From Herbaspirillum aquaticum (GTDB taxonomy: Bacteria; Pseudomonadota; Gammaproteobacteria; Burkholderiales; Burkholderiaceae_D): DNA of 64,000 nt. The stretch is from the NCBI RefSeq assembly GCF_002213425.1, contig NZ_NJGV01000020.1, positions 1-64,000 on the forward strand, written 5' to 3'. Below, piece by piece: positions 19,162-31,502 of the stretch (position 1 is the first letter of the stretch; each line of letters begins with the position of its first letter). The notes under the pieces were generated by a model. The model saw only the letters and a list, made by a program, of their open reading frames with translations. It was not told the DNA's origin and searched no databases. Position numbers and translations under genes: made by a program.

Positions 19162-20252
19162 GCGGTCTCCTTCTCGGCGCGCGGCGCCAGTTTTACCAGT
19201 GCCTCGGCCGGCACGCGGATGGCGATCTGCTGCCCGGCTTCCCACCAGCCACGGCGGCTGGTCTCGGCGATGATCGGCCGCTCCGTGCCGATCTCGATTT
19301 CAAAGCGGGTGCGGTCACCCAGGAAAAACGTGTTGAGCAGCTTGCCGCGCACGCACTGGCCGTCGGCTTCGGTGATGTCCACCACCTGCACATCCTCGGG
19401 ACGGAACATGGCGCAAGCCTCCTGGCCCTGGCTGGCGGCATCGAGCTTGTCGAGCAGCGGCAGGCTACCGGTGGGCAACAACAACCTATCTCCCGAAACG
19501 ATACCTTGCACGCGATTCATCGCGCCGATGAAATCGGCCACGAAGTCATTGGCGGGATGATAGTAGATTTCCTGGGGGGTACCGATCTGCGAGATCTTGC
19601 CGCGCTCCATGACCACGATGCGGTCGCCCAGCGCCATGGCCTCGCCCTGGTCGTGCGTGACATAGATGGCGGTGATGCCCAGGCTGCGCAGCAGCTTGTT
19701 GAGGTCGCTGCGCACGGCTTCGCGCAGCTTGGCGTCCAGTGCCGTGAGCGGTTCGTCCAGCAGCAATACGCGCGGCTCCATCGCCAGTGCGCGGGCCAGT
19801 GCCACGCGCTGCTTCTGGCCGCCCGAAAGCTGGTCCACGCGACGGTGCGAGAGGCCTTGCAGGTGCACCATCTCCAGCAGTCGTTCGACCCGCTCGGCAC
19901 GTTCGCCGGCCGGGATCTTGCGGATCTTCATGCCGTAGGCGATGTTCTCGCCCACGCTCATGTTGGGGAACAGCGCGTAGTTCTGGAACACCATGCCCAC
20001 GCCACGTTTTTCAATGGGCAGTGCGGTCACGTCTTCATCGCCGAAGAACACGCGCCCGCCTTCATCGGGAAACTCCAGCCCGGCGATCATGCGCAGCGTG
20101 GTGGTCTTGCCGCAGCCCGAGGGGCCCAGCAGGACCAGGGTTTCACCGGGATGGATATCGAGGTCCAGCGGCTGCAGCGCGCGGGTGCCATTGGCAAAGG
20201 ACTTGGCGCATTGCTGCAGGCGGATGGAAACGGCTTCTTGCTTGGGCTTCAT
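19158..20252 (-). CDS. ABC importer ATP-binding protein
   Basis: A 364-residue ATPase of the spermidine/iron/phosphonate importer class. Walker A is LGPSGCGKTT near residue 40, the signature is QLSGGQKQRVALARAL, Walker B is VLLLDEPLTALD and the switch histidine is in YVTHDQ. A C-terminal TOBE-type domain follows after about residue 270. It overlaps the permease gene upstream and the phosphodiesterase downstream by four bases each, which shows a tightly coupled operon. The start at 20252 was preferred to an upstream frame because of that overlap and family length. Confidence 0.92.
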   Translation of the reverse strand: MKPKQEAVSIRLQQCAKSFANGTRALQPLDLDIHPGETLVLLGPSGCGKTTTLRMIAGLEFPDEGGRVFFGDEDVTALPIEKRGVGMVFQNYALFPNMSVGENIAYGMKIRKIPAGERAERVERLLEMVHLQGLSHRRVDQLSGGQKQRVALARALAMEPRVLLLDEPLTALDAKLREAVRSDLNKLLRSLGITAIYVTHDQGEAMALGDRIVVMERGKISQIGTPQEIYYHPANDFVADFIGAMNRVQGIVSGDRLLLPTGSLPLLDKLDAASQGQEACAMFRPEDVQVVDITEADGQCVRGKLLNTFFLGDRTRFEIEIGTERPIIAETSRRGWWEAGQQIAIRVPAEALVKLAPRAEKETA

Positions 20253-21058
20253 AGACTGACTTTCTTGCGTGTTGCCTGGGTCGCCCACTGCATGCCGATC
20301 AGGAGCGGAATGATCATGAAAAAGAAGATCAGCGTATAGGCCGATCCCACCTCCAGCCGCATCGATGCATAGGCATCGGCCAGGCCCACCGGCAGGGTCT
20401 GGGTCAGCGGCGTGTGCAGCATCCAGGTGATGTTGAATTCGCCGATGGACAGCGTAACCACCATCAGCGCCCCGGCCAGGATGCCCGAGGCGGCATTGGG
20501 AATGACGATGCCGAAGAAGCGGCGCATCCGCCCCGCCCCCAGGCTGGCAGCGGCTTCTTCCAGCTGGGCCAGCTGCGAGGACTGCATCACCGCCAGCACC
20601 GGGCGCACCATGAAGGGCAGCGTGAAGATCACGTGGCCGACCAGGATGAAGAGGATGCTGGCGCGGAACTCGCGCAACTGGCCGTAAGCCATGATGAGCG
20701 CCAGTGCGGTGGCCAGGCCCGGCACGGCCACCGGCATCATGAGCAGCTCCTCGATCACGCGCGCCAGGCGGCTGTGTCCGCCGCGATAGCGCGCCAGCAT
20801 GTAGGCCAGCGGCACACCGGCCACCAGCGTCACCGCCAGGCAGGCCAGCGCAATGATGAGCGAACGCCAGATGGTGGGCTGGTACATCTCCCACACCTGC
20901 GCCACCCAGCGCAGCGTGAGCCCGCTGGACAAGCCGACGAAGAAATTCTCGGTCACGCCGGCCAGCATCGACAGCACCACCGGTACCACCAGGAAGGCGC
21001 ACACCAGCAGCGTGAATCCCAATTGAACGTAAAAACGCAAACGATTCTGCATGGCCAC
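20249..21058 (-). CDS. ABC importer permease, second subunit
   Basis: A 269-residue inner-membrane permease of the PotC/PhnV type with about six membrane segments. The EAA loop that contacts the ATPase is LEEAAASLGAGRMRRFFGIVIP at about residues 165-186. It lies three bases after the first permease gene and overlaps the ATPase gene. Together the two permeases form the channel of the importer. Confidence 0.9.
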   Translation of the reverse strand: MAMQNRLRFYVQLGFTLLVCAFLVVPVVLSMLAGVTENFFVGLSSGLTLRWVAQVWEMYQPTIWRSLIIALACLAVTLVAGVPLAYMLARYRGGHSRLARVIEELLMMPVAVPGLATALALIMAYGQLREFRASILFILVGHVIFTLPFMVRPVLAVMQSSQLAQLEEAAASLGAGRMRRFFGIVIPNAASGILAGALMVVTLSIGEFNITWMLHTPLTQTLPVGLADAYASMRLEVGSAYTLIFFFMIIPLLIGMQWATQATRKKVSL

Positions 21059-21061
21059 TCC

Positions 21062-21931
21062 TCAAGCCGCTGCGGCCACGCCGCTGCCGGTGAGCGAACG
21101 CGCCAGCGCCAGCACCGCCCAGGTGATCACGCCCAGCACGATGGACAGCGAGGCCGCCGTAGCAAAGTTGGCATAGCCGGTAAATTCGTTGTAGATGGTC
21201 ATGGGCAGAACATCGATATTGGCCGCCAGCGTAAAGGCGGTCCCGAAGGCGCCGACGCTGGTGGCAAAGCAGATCGCACCCGAGGAAATGAGCGCCGGCA
21301 GCAGTGCAGGCAGCACCACGTGCAGCAGCACCTGCCAGGGCTTGGCACCGAGCGAACGCGCGGCTTCTTCCAGCGAGGGATCGAGTTTTTCGGCGGCAGC
21401 CACGACGGTGAGGATCACGCGCGGAATCGAGAAATACAGGTAACCCAGGAACAGCCCCGCCAGCGAATACGCAAACACCAGTGACTCGCCGAAGAGCCAG
21501 GTGGTGAAGGCGCCGATGAGACCCTGGCGCCCCGCCAGCATGATGACCATGAAGCCGACCACCACGCCGGGAAACGCCAGCGGGAACGTCAGCATGGCCA
21601 GCAATGCCGACTGGCCGGGAAAACGATTACGTTGCAGGAACAAGCCGACGAACACCGAGATGGCCAGCGTCACCACCGTGACCACAGCCGACAGCACCAG
21701 CGTGGACACCAGGCTGATGAAGTAATGGCGGTTGGTCAGCACCGACAGGTAGGCCATGGCACCGTCCGGCCCGGAGGCACCCACGCCGACCAGCCGCACC
21801 ATGGGCAGCAGCCAGAAGGCGCAGAAGATCGTCAGGCCGGGAACGGCGAACCACAGCCACACGCCATTGCCCGCCGAGCGCGCACGCGCAGCCGCTGGCC
21901 TGACGGGGACGGAGGGGATCATGCTCTTCAT
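21062..21931 (-). CDS. ABC importer permease, first subunit
   Basis: A 289-residue PotB/PhnU-type permease with about six membrane segments and the EAA loop LEEAARSLGAKPWQVLLHVVLP near residues 195-216. An ATG at 21931 was chosen over one at 21952 because GCAGGAGCAAGC gives it a good ribosome site. It follows the binding-protein gene by 21 bases. Confidence 0.9.
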   Translation of the reverse strand: MKSMIPSVPVRPAAARARSAGNGVWLWFAVPGLTIFCAFWLLPMVRLVGVGASGPDGAMAYLSVLTNRHYFISLVSTLVLSAVVTVVTLAISVFVGLFLQRNRFPGQSALLAMLTFPLAFPGVVVGFMVIMLAGRQGLIGAFTTWLFGESLVFAYSLAGLFLGYLYFSIPRVILTVVAAAEKLDPSLEEAARSLGAKPWQVLLHVVLPALLPALISSGAICFATSVGAFGTAFTLAANIDVLPMTIYNEFTGYANFATAASLSIVLGVITWAVLALARSLTGSGVAAAA

Positions 21932-21952
21932 GCTTGCTCCTGCGATCTGCAT

Positions 21953-22960
21953 TTAACGCACTTCAGCCAGGTAGCGCTCGCCGAACTTGCGCTGGGCTTC
22001 GGCCATCTTGCCGTAGTCCACCGACTTGGCGCGGGCATATTCGGCAGCCGGCAGGAAACGCGCTTCCGCTTCCTTGGACATGGCCGAGGCACGTACCGGA
22101 CGCAGGTAGGCGTTGGCCCAGATGGCCTGGCCCTGGTCGGACAGCAGGAAGTCCAACACCTTCTTCGCTTCGGCCTGGTGCGGTCCGTTCTTCACCAGCG
22201 AGACCACGTAGGGCACGGTGACGGTACCTTCCGAGGGAATCACGAAGGCCACGTTGGCGTGGTCCTTGTACTTGGCGCGGTAGGCGTCGAAGTCATAGCC
22301 CAGCAGGATGGGGATTTCACCCGAGATCAGGCGCGCATAGGAGGTCTGCTTGGGGACGATGGGCTGGTTCTTCTGCAGGTTCTTGAAGTAGGTGATGGCC
22401 GGCGAGAAATCATCGAGGGTGCCGCCCATGGCCTGGTTGATCGCCACCGCGCCGACATAGCCGACGAAGGCCGAGGCCGGGTCGAGGTAGCCGATCAGGC
22501 CCTTGTATTCGGGCTTTTGCAGGTCGGCCCAGGACTTGGGCACGGGCTTGCCCTTCAAGGCATCGACGTTGACCATGATGCCCATGGTGCCGGAGTGGAT
22601 GGTGACCCAGTAGCCGTCAGGATCCTTCAGTCCGTTGGGGATGTCGTTCCAGTGGGCCGGCTTGTAGGCGGCCACCAGGTCCTTGTTCTTCGCTTCGATG
22701 CCGAAGGACACGCCCAGGTAGGTGAAATCGGCCACCGGGCTGGCCTTCTCGGCCGTCAGCTGGGCCAGGGCCTGGCCGCTGTTCTTGTTGTCAGGCGGCA
22801 CGGTGATGCCGGTCTTGTCCTTGATGGCCTTGATCTGCGCGGCCCAGTCCGCCCACTCGGGCGGACAGTTGTAGCAGATCGCGGTCTGGGCCGAAGCGGC
22901 CAGGGAAGCCGACAGCAACAGCGCGCCGGCAGCGGTTTGAATAACACGTTTCAGGAACAT
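21953..22960 (-). CDS. ABC importer periplasmic substrate-binding protein
   Basis: A 335-residue protein of the iron/spermidine/phosphonate binding-protein class. The signal peptide is about 25 residues and ends near ASLAASAQ, followed by TAICYNCPPEWADW with two cysteines. The rest is a bilobal periplasmic fold. The start at 22960 follows AAAGGATCAGAC. Proteins of this class bind iron, polyamines, thiamine, 2-aminoethylphosphonate or phosphodiesters. The phosphodiesterase at the end of the operon makes a glycerophosphodiester or similar ligand the best guess. Confidence 0.88.
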   Translation of the reverse strand: MFLKRVIQTAAGALLLSASLAASAQTAICYNCPPEWADWAAQIKAIKDKTGITVPPDNKNSGQALAQLTAEKASPVADFTYLGVSFGIEAKNKDLVAAYKPAHWNDIPNGLKDPDGYWVTIHSGTMGIMVNVDALKGKPVPKSWADLQKPEYKGLIGYLDPASAFVGYVGAVAINQAMGGTLDDFSPAITYFKNLQKNQPIVPKQTSYARLISGEIPILLGYDFDAYRAKYKDHANVAFVIPSEGTVTVPYVVSLVKNGPHQAEAKKVLDFLLSDQGQAIWANAYLRPVRASAMSKEAEARFLPAAEYARAKSVDYGKMAEAQRKFGERYLAEVR

Positions 22961-23022
22961 GTCTGATCCTTTCCTAAGGGTTGAACAACGAGGGCACAAC
23001 AAATTCTTCAACGACATCTGCA

Positions 23023-24108
23023 TCAGCAAGAGGCCGGCGCGGGCGGCGCCACCGATCCCCCCTCGCGCAAGGCATGCGGGAGGATGTGGCGCACCCCGGC
23101 GATGACCGGCACCGGCGTCTCCACAGGCAGGGAGGCAGCAACAGCAGCAGGCAGCGCGCGCTCGATGGCATCGACCAGGGTACGCAAGGCGACATCGCCG
23201 ATCTGCTCGGAAGGCTGCACCACGCTGGCCAGCACCGGCTGCATCAGCGCCCCGACAGGGATGCCGTCGAAGCCCATCACCGAGATATCGCCCGGCACCT
23301 GCAAGCCCAGTGCGCGCAGGTCGCGCATGGCACTCAGGGCCAGCAGGTCGTTGGAACAGAACAGGGCCGTAGGGCGATGCCGCGGGTCGGCCATCATCTG
23401 CTGGTAATCGGTGGCGGCAGTGAGCGTGTGGCGCTCGACCTCGATGGCCGGCAGCGGCGCCAGGCCGGCGGCTTGCATGGCATCGAGATAGCCGCAGTAG
23501 CGCTGCATGGCGCGGTCGGAGGCATTGAAGCGTCCCGAGAGCATCTGGATGCGGCGATGCCCCAGTCCGATCAGGTGGGTGACGGCATCGCAGGCGGCGG
23601 CGCGGTTGTCCACCGACACCGAGGCGCGCTGGATGGCGGTCCCGGCATCGGCCGCCGCCAGCTGGTTGTAGGCCAGCACGAAGGGAATGCGCTCGCGCTC
23701 CAGCAAGTCCAGAGTGGCATTGGCACCGGCATCAGCCACCGTCAGGATCACCCCATCGACGCGATGGCCCAGCAGCAGCTCCACCGCCGCCGATTCGTCT
23801 TCGGGCAGGTATTCGGTGGTGGTGAACATGACCGAGTAGTCCAGCGCGCGTGCCGCCAGCTCGATGCCTTGCAGGCATTGGGCGAAGACCGTGTTGGACA
23901 GGGTCGGCACGACCACCCCGACCGTGCGCGAATTGCCGGCGCGCAAGTTGCGGCCGGTGAAATTGGGACGGAAGCCCAGCTCGGCAATGCTGCGGTGGAT
24001 CTTCTCGGCGGTCTCCGCACTGACCGAGCCGGGCTTGTTGAGCAGCCGGGACACGGTGGCAATGGAGACGCCAGCCAGATGGGCAACTTGTTTGATGGAC
24101 GGACGCAC
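23023..24108 (-). CDS. LacI-family transcription regulator of the importer operon
   Basis: A 361-residue LacI-type regulator. The helix-turn-helix is at residues 4-25 (IKQVAHLAGVSIATVSRLLN) and the hinge at about 50-60. A periplasmic-binding-protein-like ligand domain follows, with VGVVVPTLSNTVFAQCLQG and GFDGIPVG. It lies immediately upstream of the binding-protein gene on the same strand, 62 bases away, and a LacI-type palindrome sits 17 bases before its own start. It therefore probably controls itself and the importer. Confidence 0.92.
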   Translation of the reverse strand: MRPSIKQVAHLAGVSIATVSRLLNKPGSVSAETAEKIHRSIAELGFRPNFTGRNLRAGNSRTVGVVVPTLSNTVFAQCLQGIELAARALDYSVMFTTTEYLPEDESAAVELLLGHRVDGVILTVADAGANATLDLLERERIPFVLAYNQLAAADAGTAIQRASVSVDNRAAACDAVTHLIGLGHRRIQMLSGRFNASDRAMQRYCGYLDAMQAAGLAPLPAIEVERHTLTAATDYQQMMADPRHRPTALFCSNDLLALSAMRDLRALGLQVPGDISVMGFDGIPVGALMQPVLASVVQPSEQIGDVALRTLVDAIERALPAAVAASLPVETPVPVIAGVRHILPHALREGGSVAPPAPASC

Positions 24109-24124
24109 GGGGTTTCCGGGGCAA

Positions 24125-24140
24125 ATGAAAACGATTTCAT
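24125..24140. promoter_or_regulatory. Probable LacI-type operator
   Basis: ATGAAAACGATTTCAT is a near-perfect palindrome with the central CG typical of LacI/GalR operators. It lies 17 bases upstream of the LacI-family gene, a standard place for an autoregulatory site. Confidence 0.68.
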
Positions 24141-24472
24141 GATGACGCCCGATTGTTACGCCCTCATGACCATCAAACCATGAGGAATGTGAACGAAAAC
24201 CTCAACCACGCTGGATCTTGGCGACATTCCATCCCCCATGGAACGAAGCGGTCAAATTCAAGCCAATATCGATAAAAAATTGCTTTTTCACAATTTTTCG
24301 AGATTTAACAAGAAGTCTTTCGAGAACACGCCGCGCCGCCTCTGCCGGTGGTTTCATACGTCACGCCAGCCCCCATGCTGGCCGGCACACCATTCCAGTC
24401 CGTCGCCCCCTCGCAGGCGGGAACCGTGTAGCTGCTATCCCTGCTGCCGCCTGCTCAGGCACAGGGGTCTTG
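24141..24472 (+). ncRNA. Candidate small RNA or leader upstream of leuS
   Basis: About 330 bases precede the terminator at 24473 and lack a convincing protein gene. Several local stems are visible, such as GCCAGC with GCTGGC around 24365-24385 and GCCTGC with GCAGGC nearby. I could not match it to 4.5S, 6S, tmRNA, RNase P, a T-box or a common riboswitch by eye. The 5' end is not defined and the promoter is not located. This call rests mainly on the orphan terminator. Confidence 0.3.
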
Positions 24473-24503
24473 GCCCGCCTCTTTACGGAGGCGGGCTTTT
24501 TTT
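24473..24503 (+). terminator. Strong intrinsic terminator upstream of leuS
   Basis: GCCCGCCTC pairs with GAGGCGGGC around a six-base loop and is followed by seven T residues. No protein gene on the plus strand ends before it, so it must close an unannotated transcript or a leuS leader. Confidence 0.88.
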
Positions 24504-24567
24504 ACGCCTGCCGGCTAGCCGGGGCGCAGGGTACGGGCCGCAATGCCGCGCCGGGGCAGTGAGCCGG

Positions 24568-27290
<2,723 letters not shown>

Positions 27291-27318
27291 TACGGCCCAA
27301 CCTTAACGACGGAACTCC

Positions 27319-27864
27319 ATGCACGCTCAAGTCCAACTCAAGCGTTTCTCGCAATGGCTGCTGCTGGTGGCTGCAGCCGTGATGCTCACGGCCTGCGGCT
27401 TCCACCTGCGCGGTGCGGCTGACCTGCCCTTCAAGACCATCTACCTGGGCTTTGGAGCCAACTCGGCGGTCGGGGTCGAACTCAAGCGCAACATCGAGGC
27501 CAGCGGTGCCAAGGTGGTGGCCGATCCCAAGGACGCCGAAGCCAACCTGAAGGTGCTGGCCGATTCCCGCGACCGCCAGGTGCTGACCTTGAACACCAAC
27601 GGCCGCGTGCGTGAATTCGCACTGTTCCAGCGCTTTACCTTCTCGGTCACCGATGCCAAGGGCGTCACCGTGATTCCGCCGACGGCCATTACCCTGCGCC
27701 GCGTCATCACCTATGACGAGAACCAGGAACTGGCCAAGCAGGCTGAAGAAGTGCTGCTCTACCGCGACATGCAGTCCGACCTGGTGCAGCAGATCCTGCG
27801 TCGCCTGGCGGCCTCCAGGACGGCCATCAAGAACGAGAAGGAGGCGGCCGAGTCGGATTCCTGA
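27319..27864 (+). CDS. lptE: LPS-assembly lipoprotein LptE
   Basis: A 181-residue lipoprotein. The signal peptide ends in the lipobox LTAC near residue 25, followed by GFHLRGAADLPFKTIY, the usual start of LptE. It plugs the LptD barrel and helps place lipopolysaccharide in the outer leaflet of the outer membrane. The gene sits between leuS (28 bases) and holA (17 bases), the standard order. Confidence 0.93.
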   Translation: MHAQVQLKRFSQWLLLVAAAVMLTACGFHLRGAADLPFKTIYLGFGANSAVGVELKRNIEASGAKVVADPKDAEANLKVLADSRDRQVLTLNTNGRVREFALFQRFTFSVTDAKGVTVIPPTAITLRRVITYDENQELAKQAEEVLLYRDMQSDLVQQILRRLAASRTAIKNEKEAAESDS

Positions 27865-27881
27865 CCGGCTCCGCAATCGCC

Positions 27882-28901
27882 ATGCAACTGCGCCACGACT
27901 CCCTGGACGCCCATCTCGGCAAATCGCTGGCGTCGCTCTACGTGATCGCCAGCGACGAGCACCTGCTGGCGCTGGAAGCCGCCGACAAGATCCGCCGCAG
28001 TGCCCGCGCCAATGGCTATACCGAACGCGAGGTGCTGGTGGTGGAGCGCAGCTTCAAGTGGGGCGAACTGCTGGCGGCCAACCAGTCGCAATCGCTGTTC
28101 GGCGACAAGAAGCTCATCGAACTGCGCATCCCCACCGGCAAGCCCGGCAAGGATGGCGGCCAGGCCCTGCAGGATTACGCCGCCAATCTCTCCCCCGACA
28201 ACCTGACCATCATCAGCCTGCCCAAGCTGGACTGGGCCACCCAGAAGGCGGCCTGGGTCGGTGCCCTGCAGCAGGCGGCGGTCTACATCGACATCCCGCT
28301 GGTGGAACGCGCACAGTTGCCAGCCTGGATCGGCAACCGCCTGGCGGCGCAGCAGCAGAGCGCCGACCGGCCCTGCCTGGATTTCATCGCCGACCGCGTG
28401 GAGGGCAACCTCCTGGCCGCGCACCAGGAGATCCAGAAGCTGGCCCTGCTGCATCCGCCGGGCAAGCTCAGTTTCGAACAGGTGCAGGATGCGGTCCTGA
28501 ATGTGGCGCGTTATGACGTCTTCAAGCTCAACGAAGCCATGCTCTCGGGCGACATCGCGCGCCTGACGCGCATGATGGACGGCTTGAAAGGCGAAGGCGA
28601 GGCGCTGCCACTGGTGCTGTGGGCGGTCACCGAAGAAATCCGCACCCTGCTCAAGCTCAAATCCGGCATGGCGCAGGGCAAGCCCGTGGGCGCGCTGCTG
28701 AAGGAATACCGCATCTGGGGCCCGCGCGAACGCCTGATGGAACCGGCCCTGCGCCGCATCAGCCTGGCCACGCTGGAACAGGCGTTGCAGGAAGCGGCCC
28801 TGGTGGACCGCATGGTCAAGGGCCTGCGTGCCCGCAGCTTTGCCGGCGACCCATGGGACGCCTTGCTGCAACTGGGCCTGAAGCTGGCACGCGGACGCTG
28901 A
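27882..28901 (+). CDS. holA: DNA polymerase III subunit delta
   Basis: A 339-residue HolA, a clamp-loader subunit that opens the beta sliding clamp. The N-terminal ATPase-like domain includes [19 protein letters not shown]. The middle and C-terminal helical domains include [20 protein letters not shown]. No functional P-loop is expected in this subunit and none is seen. It follows lptE closely and precedes proA. Confidence 0.94.
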   Translation: MQLRHDSLDAHLGKSLASLYVIASDEHLLALEAADKIRRSARANGYTEREVLVVERSFKWGELLAANQSQSLFGDKKLIELRIPTGKPGKDGGQALQDYAANLSPDNLTIISLPKLDWATQKAAWVGALQQAAVYIDIPLVERAQLPAWIGNRLAAQQQSADRPCLDFIADRVEGNLLAAHQEIQKLALLHPPGKLSFEQVQDAVLNVARYDVFKLNEAMLSGDIARLTRMMDGLKGEGEALPLVLWAVTEEIRTLLKLKSGMAQGKPVGALLKEYRIWGPRERLMEPALRRISLATLEQALQEAALVDRMVKGLRARSFAGDPWDALLQLGLKLARGR

Positions 28902-28987
28902 TCCGGCCGCACACCGTGCATCGAACAACGAATACCGAATACCCGACATCGAACCCGCCGCGTGCATCGCGCCCCGGAGAAAACAGC

Positions 28988-30256
28988 ATGGAAAACATCG
29001 ACCTCTACATGAACCGCATCGGCCAGCAGGCCCGTGCCGCCTCGCGCGCCATGGCGCGTGCCGATACCGCTGCCAAGAACCAGGCGCTGCTGCTGATCGC
29101 TGCCGCCATCCGCCGCGAGGCCGATGTCCTGCGCGCAGCCAATGCGCTGGACCTGGACGCGGCCCGCGCCAATGGCCTGGCCGAGGCCATGCTGGACCGC
29201 CTGACCTTGTCCGACAAGGCCATCGCCACCATGGCCGAAGGCCTCGAACAGATCGCCTCCCTGCCCGATCCCATCGGTGAGATCAGCAACATGAAGTACC
29301 GCCCCACCGGCATCCAGGTCGGCCAGATGCGCGTGCCGCTGGGCGTGATCGGCATCATCTACGAGGCCCGTCCCAACGTGACGGTCGACGCCGCAGGCCT
29401 GTGCATCAAGAGCGGCAACGCCACCATCCTGCGCGGCGGTTCCGAAGCCATCCATTGCAACCAGGCCCTGGCCAAGCTGGTCAAGGAAGGCCTGGCCGGT
29501 GCCGGCCTGCCGGAACAGGCCGTGCAGGTCGTCGAGACCACCGACCGTGCTGCCGTGGGTGCGCTCATCACCATGCAGGAATACGTGGACGTGATCGTCC
29601 CGCGCGGCGGCAAGGGCCTGATCGAGCGCCTCATGAAGGAAGCCAAGGTGCCGATGATCAAGCACCTCGACGGCATCTGCCACGTCTACATCGACGACAA
29701 GGCTGACACCCGCAAGGCGCTGGACGTGGCCTTCAATGCCAAGTGCCATCGCTACGGCACCTGCAACACCATGGAAACCCTGCTGGTATCGCGCAACATC
29801 GCCGCCGCGATCCTGCCGCCGCTGTCCGAACTGTATCGCGTCAAGGAAGTGGAACTGCGCTGCGACCCGGAAGCCGCCGAGATCCTGGCCGGCTATCCGC
29901 TGCTCAAGGCCGCCACCGAAGAGGATTGGGACACCGAATACCTGGCCCCCATCCTGGCCGTGAAAGTGGTGGCCGACATGGATGAGGCCATCGAGCACAT
30001 CAACCGCCATTCTTCGCAGCACACTGACAGCATCATCACCGAGGACTACACGCGCGCCATGCGTTTCCTGCGCGAGGTGGATTCGGCCTCGGTCATGGTC
30101 AATGCCTCGACGCGCTTTGCCGATGGCTTCGAATACGGCCTGGGTGCGGAGATCGGCATCTCCAACGACAAGCTGCATGCACGCGGCCCGGTGGGACTGG
30201 AAGGACTGACCTCGCTGAAGTACGTGGTGCTGGGCCAGGGACAGGTCCGCCAGTAA
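28988..30256 (+). CDS. proA: Gamma-glutamyl phosphate reductase
   Basis: A 422-residue ProA that reduces glutamyl-5-phosphate to the semialdehyde in proline synthesis. The catalytic cysteine is in [12 protein letters not shown] near residue 258, the cofactor-binding region has [11 protein letters not shown], and the C-terminal block is [18 protein letters not shown]. The start at 28988 follows GGAGAAAACAGC. A longer open frame upstream overlaps holA and is not real. A proB is not in the window. Confidence 0.97.
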   Translation: MENIDLYMNRIGQQARAASRAMARADTAAKNQALLLIAAAIRREADVLRAANALDLDAARANGLAEAMLDRLTLSDKAIATMAEGLEQIASLPDPIGEISNMKYRPTGIQVGQMRVPLGVIGIIYEARPNVTVDAAGLCIKSGNATILRGGSEAIHCNQALAKLVKEGLAGAGLPEQAVQVVETTDRAAVGALITMQEYVDVIVPRGGKGLIERLMKEAKVPMIKHLDGICHVYIDDKADTRKALDVAFNAKCHRYGTCNTMETLLVSRNIAAAILPPLSELYRVKEVELRCDPEAAEILAGYPLLKAATEEDWDTEYLAPILAVKVVADMDEAIEHINRHSSQHTDSIITEDYTRAMRFLREVDSASVMVNASTRFADGFEYGLGAEIGISNDKLHARGPVGLEGLTSLKYVVLGQGQVRQ

Positions 30257-30305
30257 GACACACGCACGCCACACCCCCAAGCCATCACGCACGACAAGGA
30301 TAGCC

Positions 30306-30731
30306 ATGCTCTGGATCAAAGCCCTGCACATCGTCTTCATCGCCTCCTGGTTCGCCGGCCTGTTCTACCTGCCGCGCATCTTCGTGAACCTGGCGCAGGA
30401 GACCGACCTGGTCGCGCGCGAACGCCTGCTGGGCATGGCGCGCCGCCTCTACCGTTTCACCGGCATGATCTCGCTGGTGGCGCTGGTGCTGGGCGTGTGG
30501 CTGCTGGCCCTCACCTGGTCGTTCTGGAAAGGCCCGGGCAATGGCTGGCTGCATGCCAAGCTGTTCCTGGTGGTGCTGGTGATCGGCTACCAGCACGCCT
30601 GCGGCTCGCTGCTCAAGAAATTCGAACACGGCAAGAACGTGCGCAGCCACGTCTGGTATCGCTGGTTCAACGAAGTGCCGGTGCTGCTGATGCTGGCCAT
30701 CGTGATCCTGGTCGTGGTCAAGCCCTTCTGA
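30306..30731 (+). CDS. hemJ: HemJ/CopD-family membrane protein (probable protoporphyrinogen oxidase)
   Basis: A 141-residue protein with four membrane helices. The start MLWIKALHIVFIASWFAGLFYLP matches the HemJ (UPF0093) family, with its conserved histidine at residue 8, and LHAKLFLVVLVIGYQHACG follows. HemJ oxidises protoporphyrinogen IX to protoporphyrin IX in many bacteria that lack HemG and HemY. That product is the substrate of the ferrochelatase HemH at 8743. The automated name is often CopD family, but the copper role is not supported by the sequence. It follows proA by 49 bases. Confidence 0.78.
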   Translation: MLWIKALHIVFIASWFAGLFYLPRIFVNLAQETDLVARERLLGMARRLYRFTGMISLVALVLGVWLLALTWSFWKGPGNGWLHAKLFLVVLVIGYQHACGSLLKKFEHGKNVRSHVWYRWFNEVPVLLMLAIVILVVVKPF

Positions 30732-30797
30732 TCATTCTGCAACTAACCCAGCAGTCTTCGTCCGCTGCATTCCACACTCATCCTTCCGGAGCCGGTC

Positions 30798-31421
30798 ATG
30801 AGCAAAGTCTGTGAGTACTTCTTCGCGCCGCATTCACCGTTCGCCTACCTGGGCCACGATCGTTTCGTCGCCCTCGCCGAAAAATACCAGGTACAGATCC
30901 TGCCCAAGCCTTTCGACCTGTCCAAGATCTTCGGTGTCTCCGGCGGCCTGCCGCTGGCCAAGCGCGCACCGCAGCGCCAGGCTTACCGCTTGAAGGAACT
31001 GGCACGCTGGAGCGAATTCCTGGGCAAGCCCATGGTGCTGCAGCCGACCTATTTCCCGGTCAACAGCGACAATGCGGCGCGCCTGATCATCGCCACCCAG
31101 CTGGCCCACGGCACCGCCGCGTCCTTGCGCCTGACCGGTGCCATCATGCGCGCCGTGTGGGAAGAACAACGCAACATCGCCGACCACGACACCCTGGTGG
31201 CCATCGCCAATGCCAATGAACACGACGGCGCAGCCCTGCTGAAGTCGGCCGAAACGGCCAGCGTGCAGGCCGAATTCGACCGCTTCACCGATGAGGCCAA
31301 TGCCGCCAGCATCTTCGGTGCACCGTGGTACGTCTACGACGGCGAAGGCTACTGGGGCCAGGACCGACTGGACTTCGTCGAGCGCGCCTTCGCGAAAGGC
31401 TCAGCGGCCAGCGTACAATGA
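30798..31421 (+). CDS. 2-hydroxychromene-2-carboxylate isomerase-like (kappa GST fold)
   Basis: A 207-residue DsbA-like thioredoxin-fold protein of the HCCA isomerase family. The N-terminal active region is FFAPHSPFAYLG; the serine at about residue 14 would hold glutathione. The C-terminal part has GAPWYVYDGEGYWGQDRLDFVERA. In naphthalene degradation this enzyme isomerises hydroxychromene carboxylate, but no degradation genes lie nearby. A general glutathione-dependent role is as likely. A strong terminator follows. Confidence 0.8.
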   Translation: MSKVCEYFFAPHSPFAYLGHDRFVALAEKYQVQILPKPFDLSKIFGVSGGLPLAKRAPQRQAYRLKELARWSEFLGKPMVLQPTYFPVNSDNAARLIIATQLAHGTAASLRLTGAIMRAVWEEQRNIADHDTLVAIANANEHDGAALLKSAETASVQAEFDRFTDEANAASIFGAPWYVYDGEGYWGQDRLDFVERAFAKGSAASVQ

Positions 31422-31422
31422 C

Positions 31423-31460
31423 GCCGGACTGCGCAGCGAGCCGCGCAGTCCGGCTTTTTT
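31423..31460 (+). terminator. Intrinsic terminator after the isomerase gene
   Basis: GCCGGACTGCGC pairs with GCGCAGTCCGGC and is followed by TTTTTT. It ends the transcript that contains proA, hemJ and the isomerase gene. Confidence 0.9.
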
Positions 31461-31502
31461 CATTTTTGTTACTTTGTTTTCCAACGGATAAAAGGTACTC
31501 CC

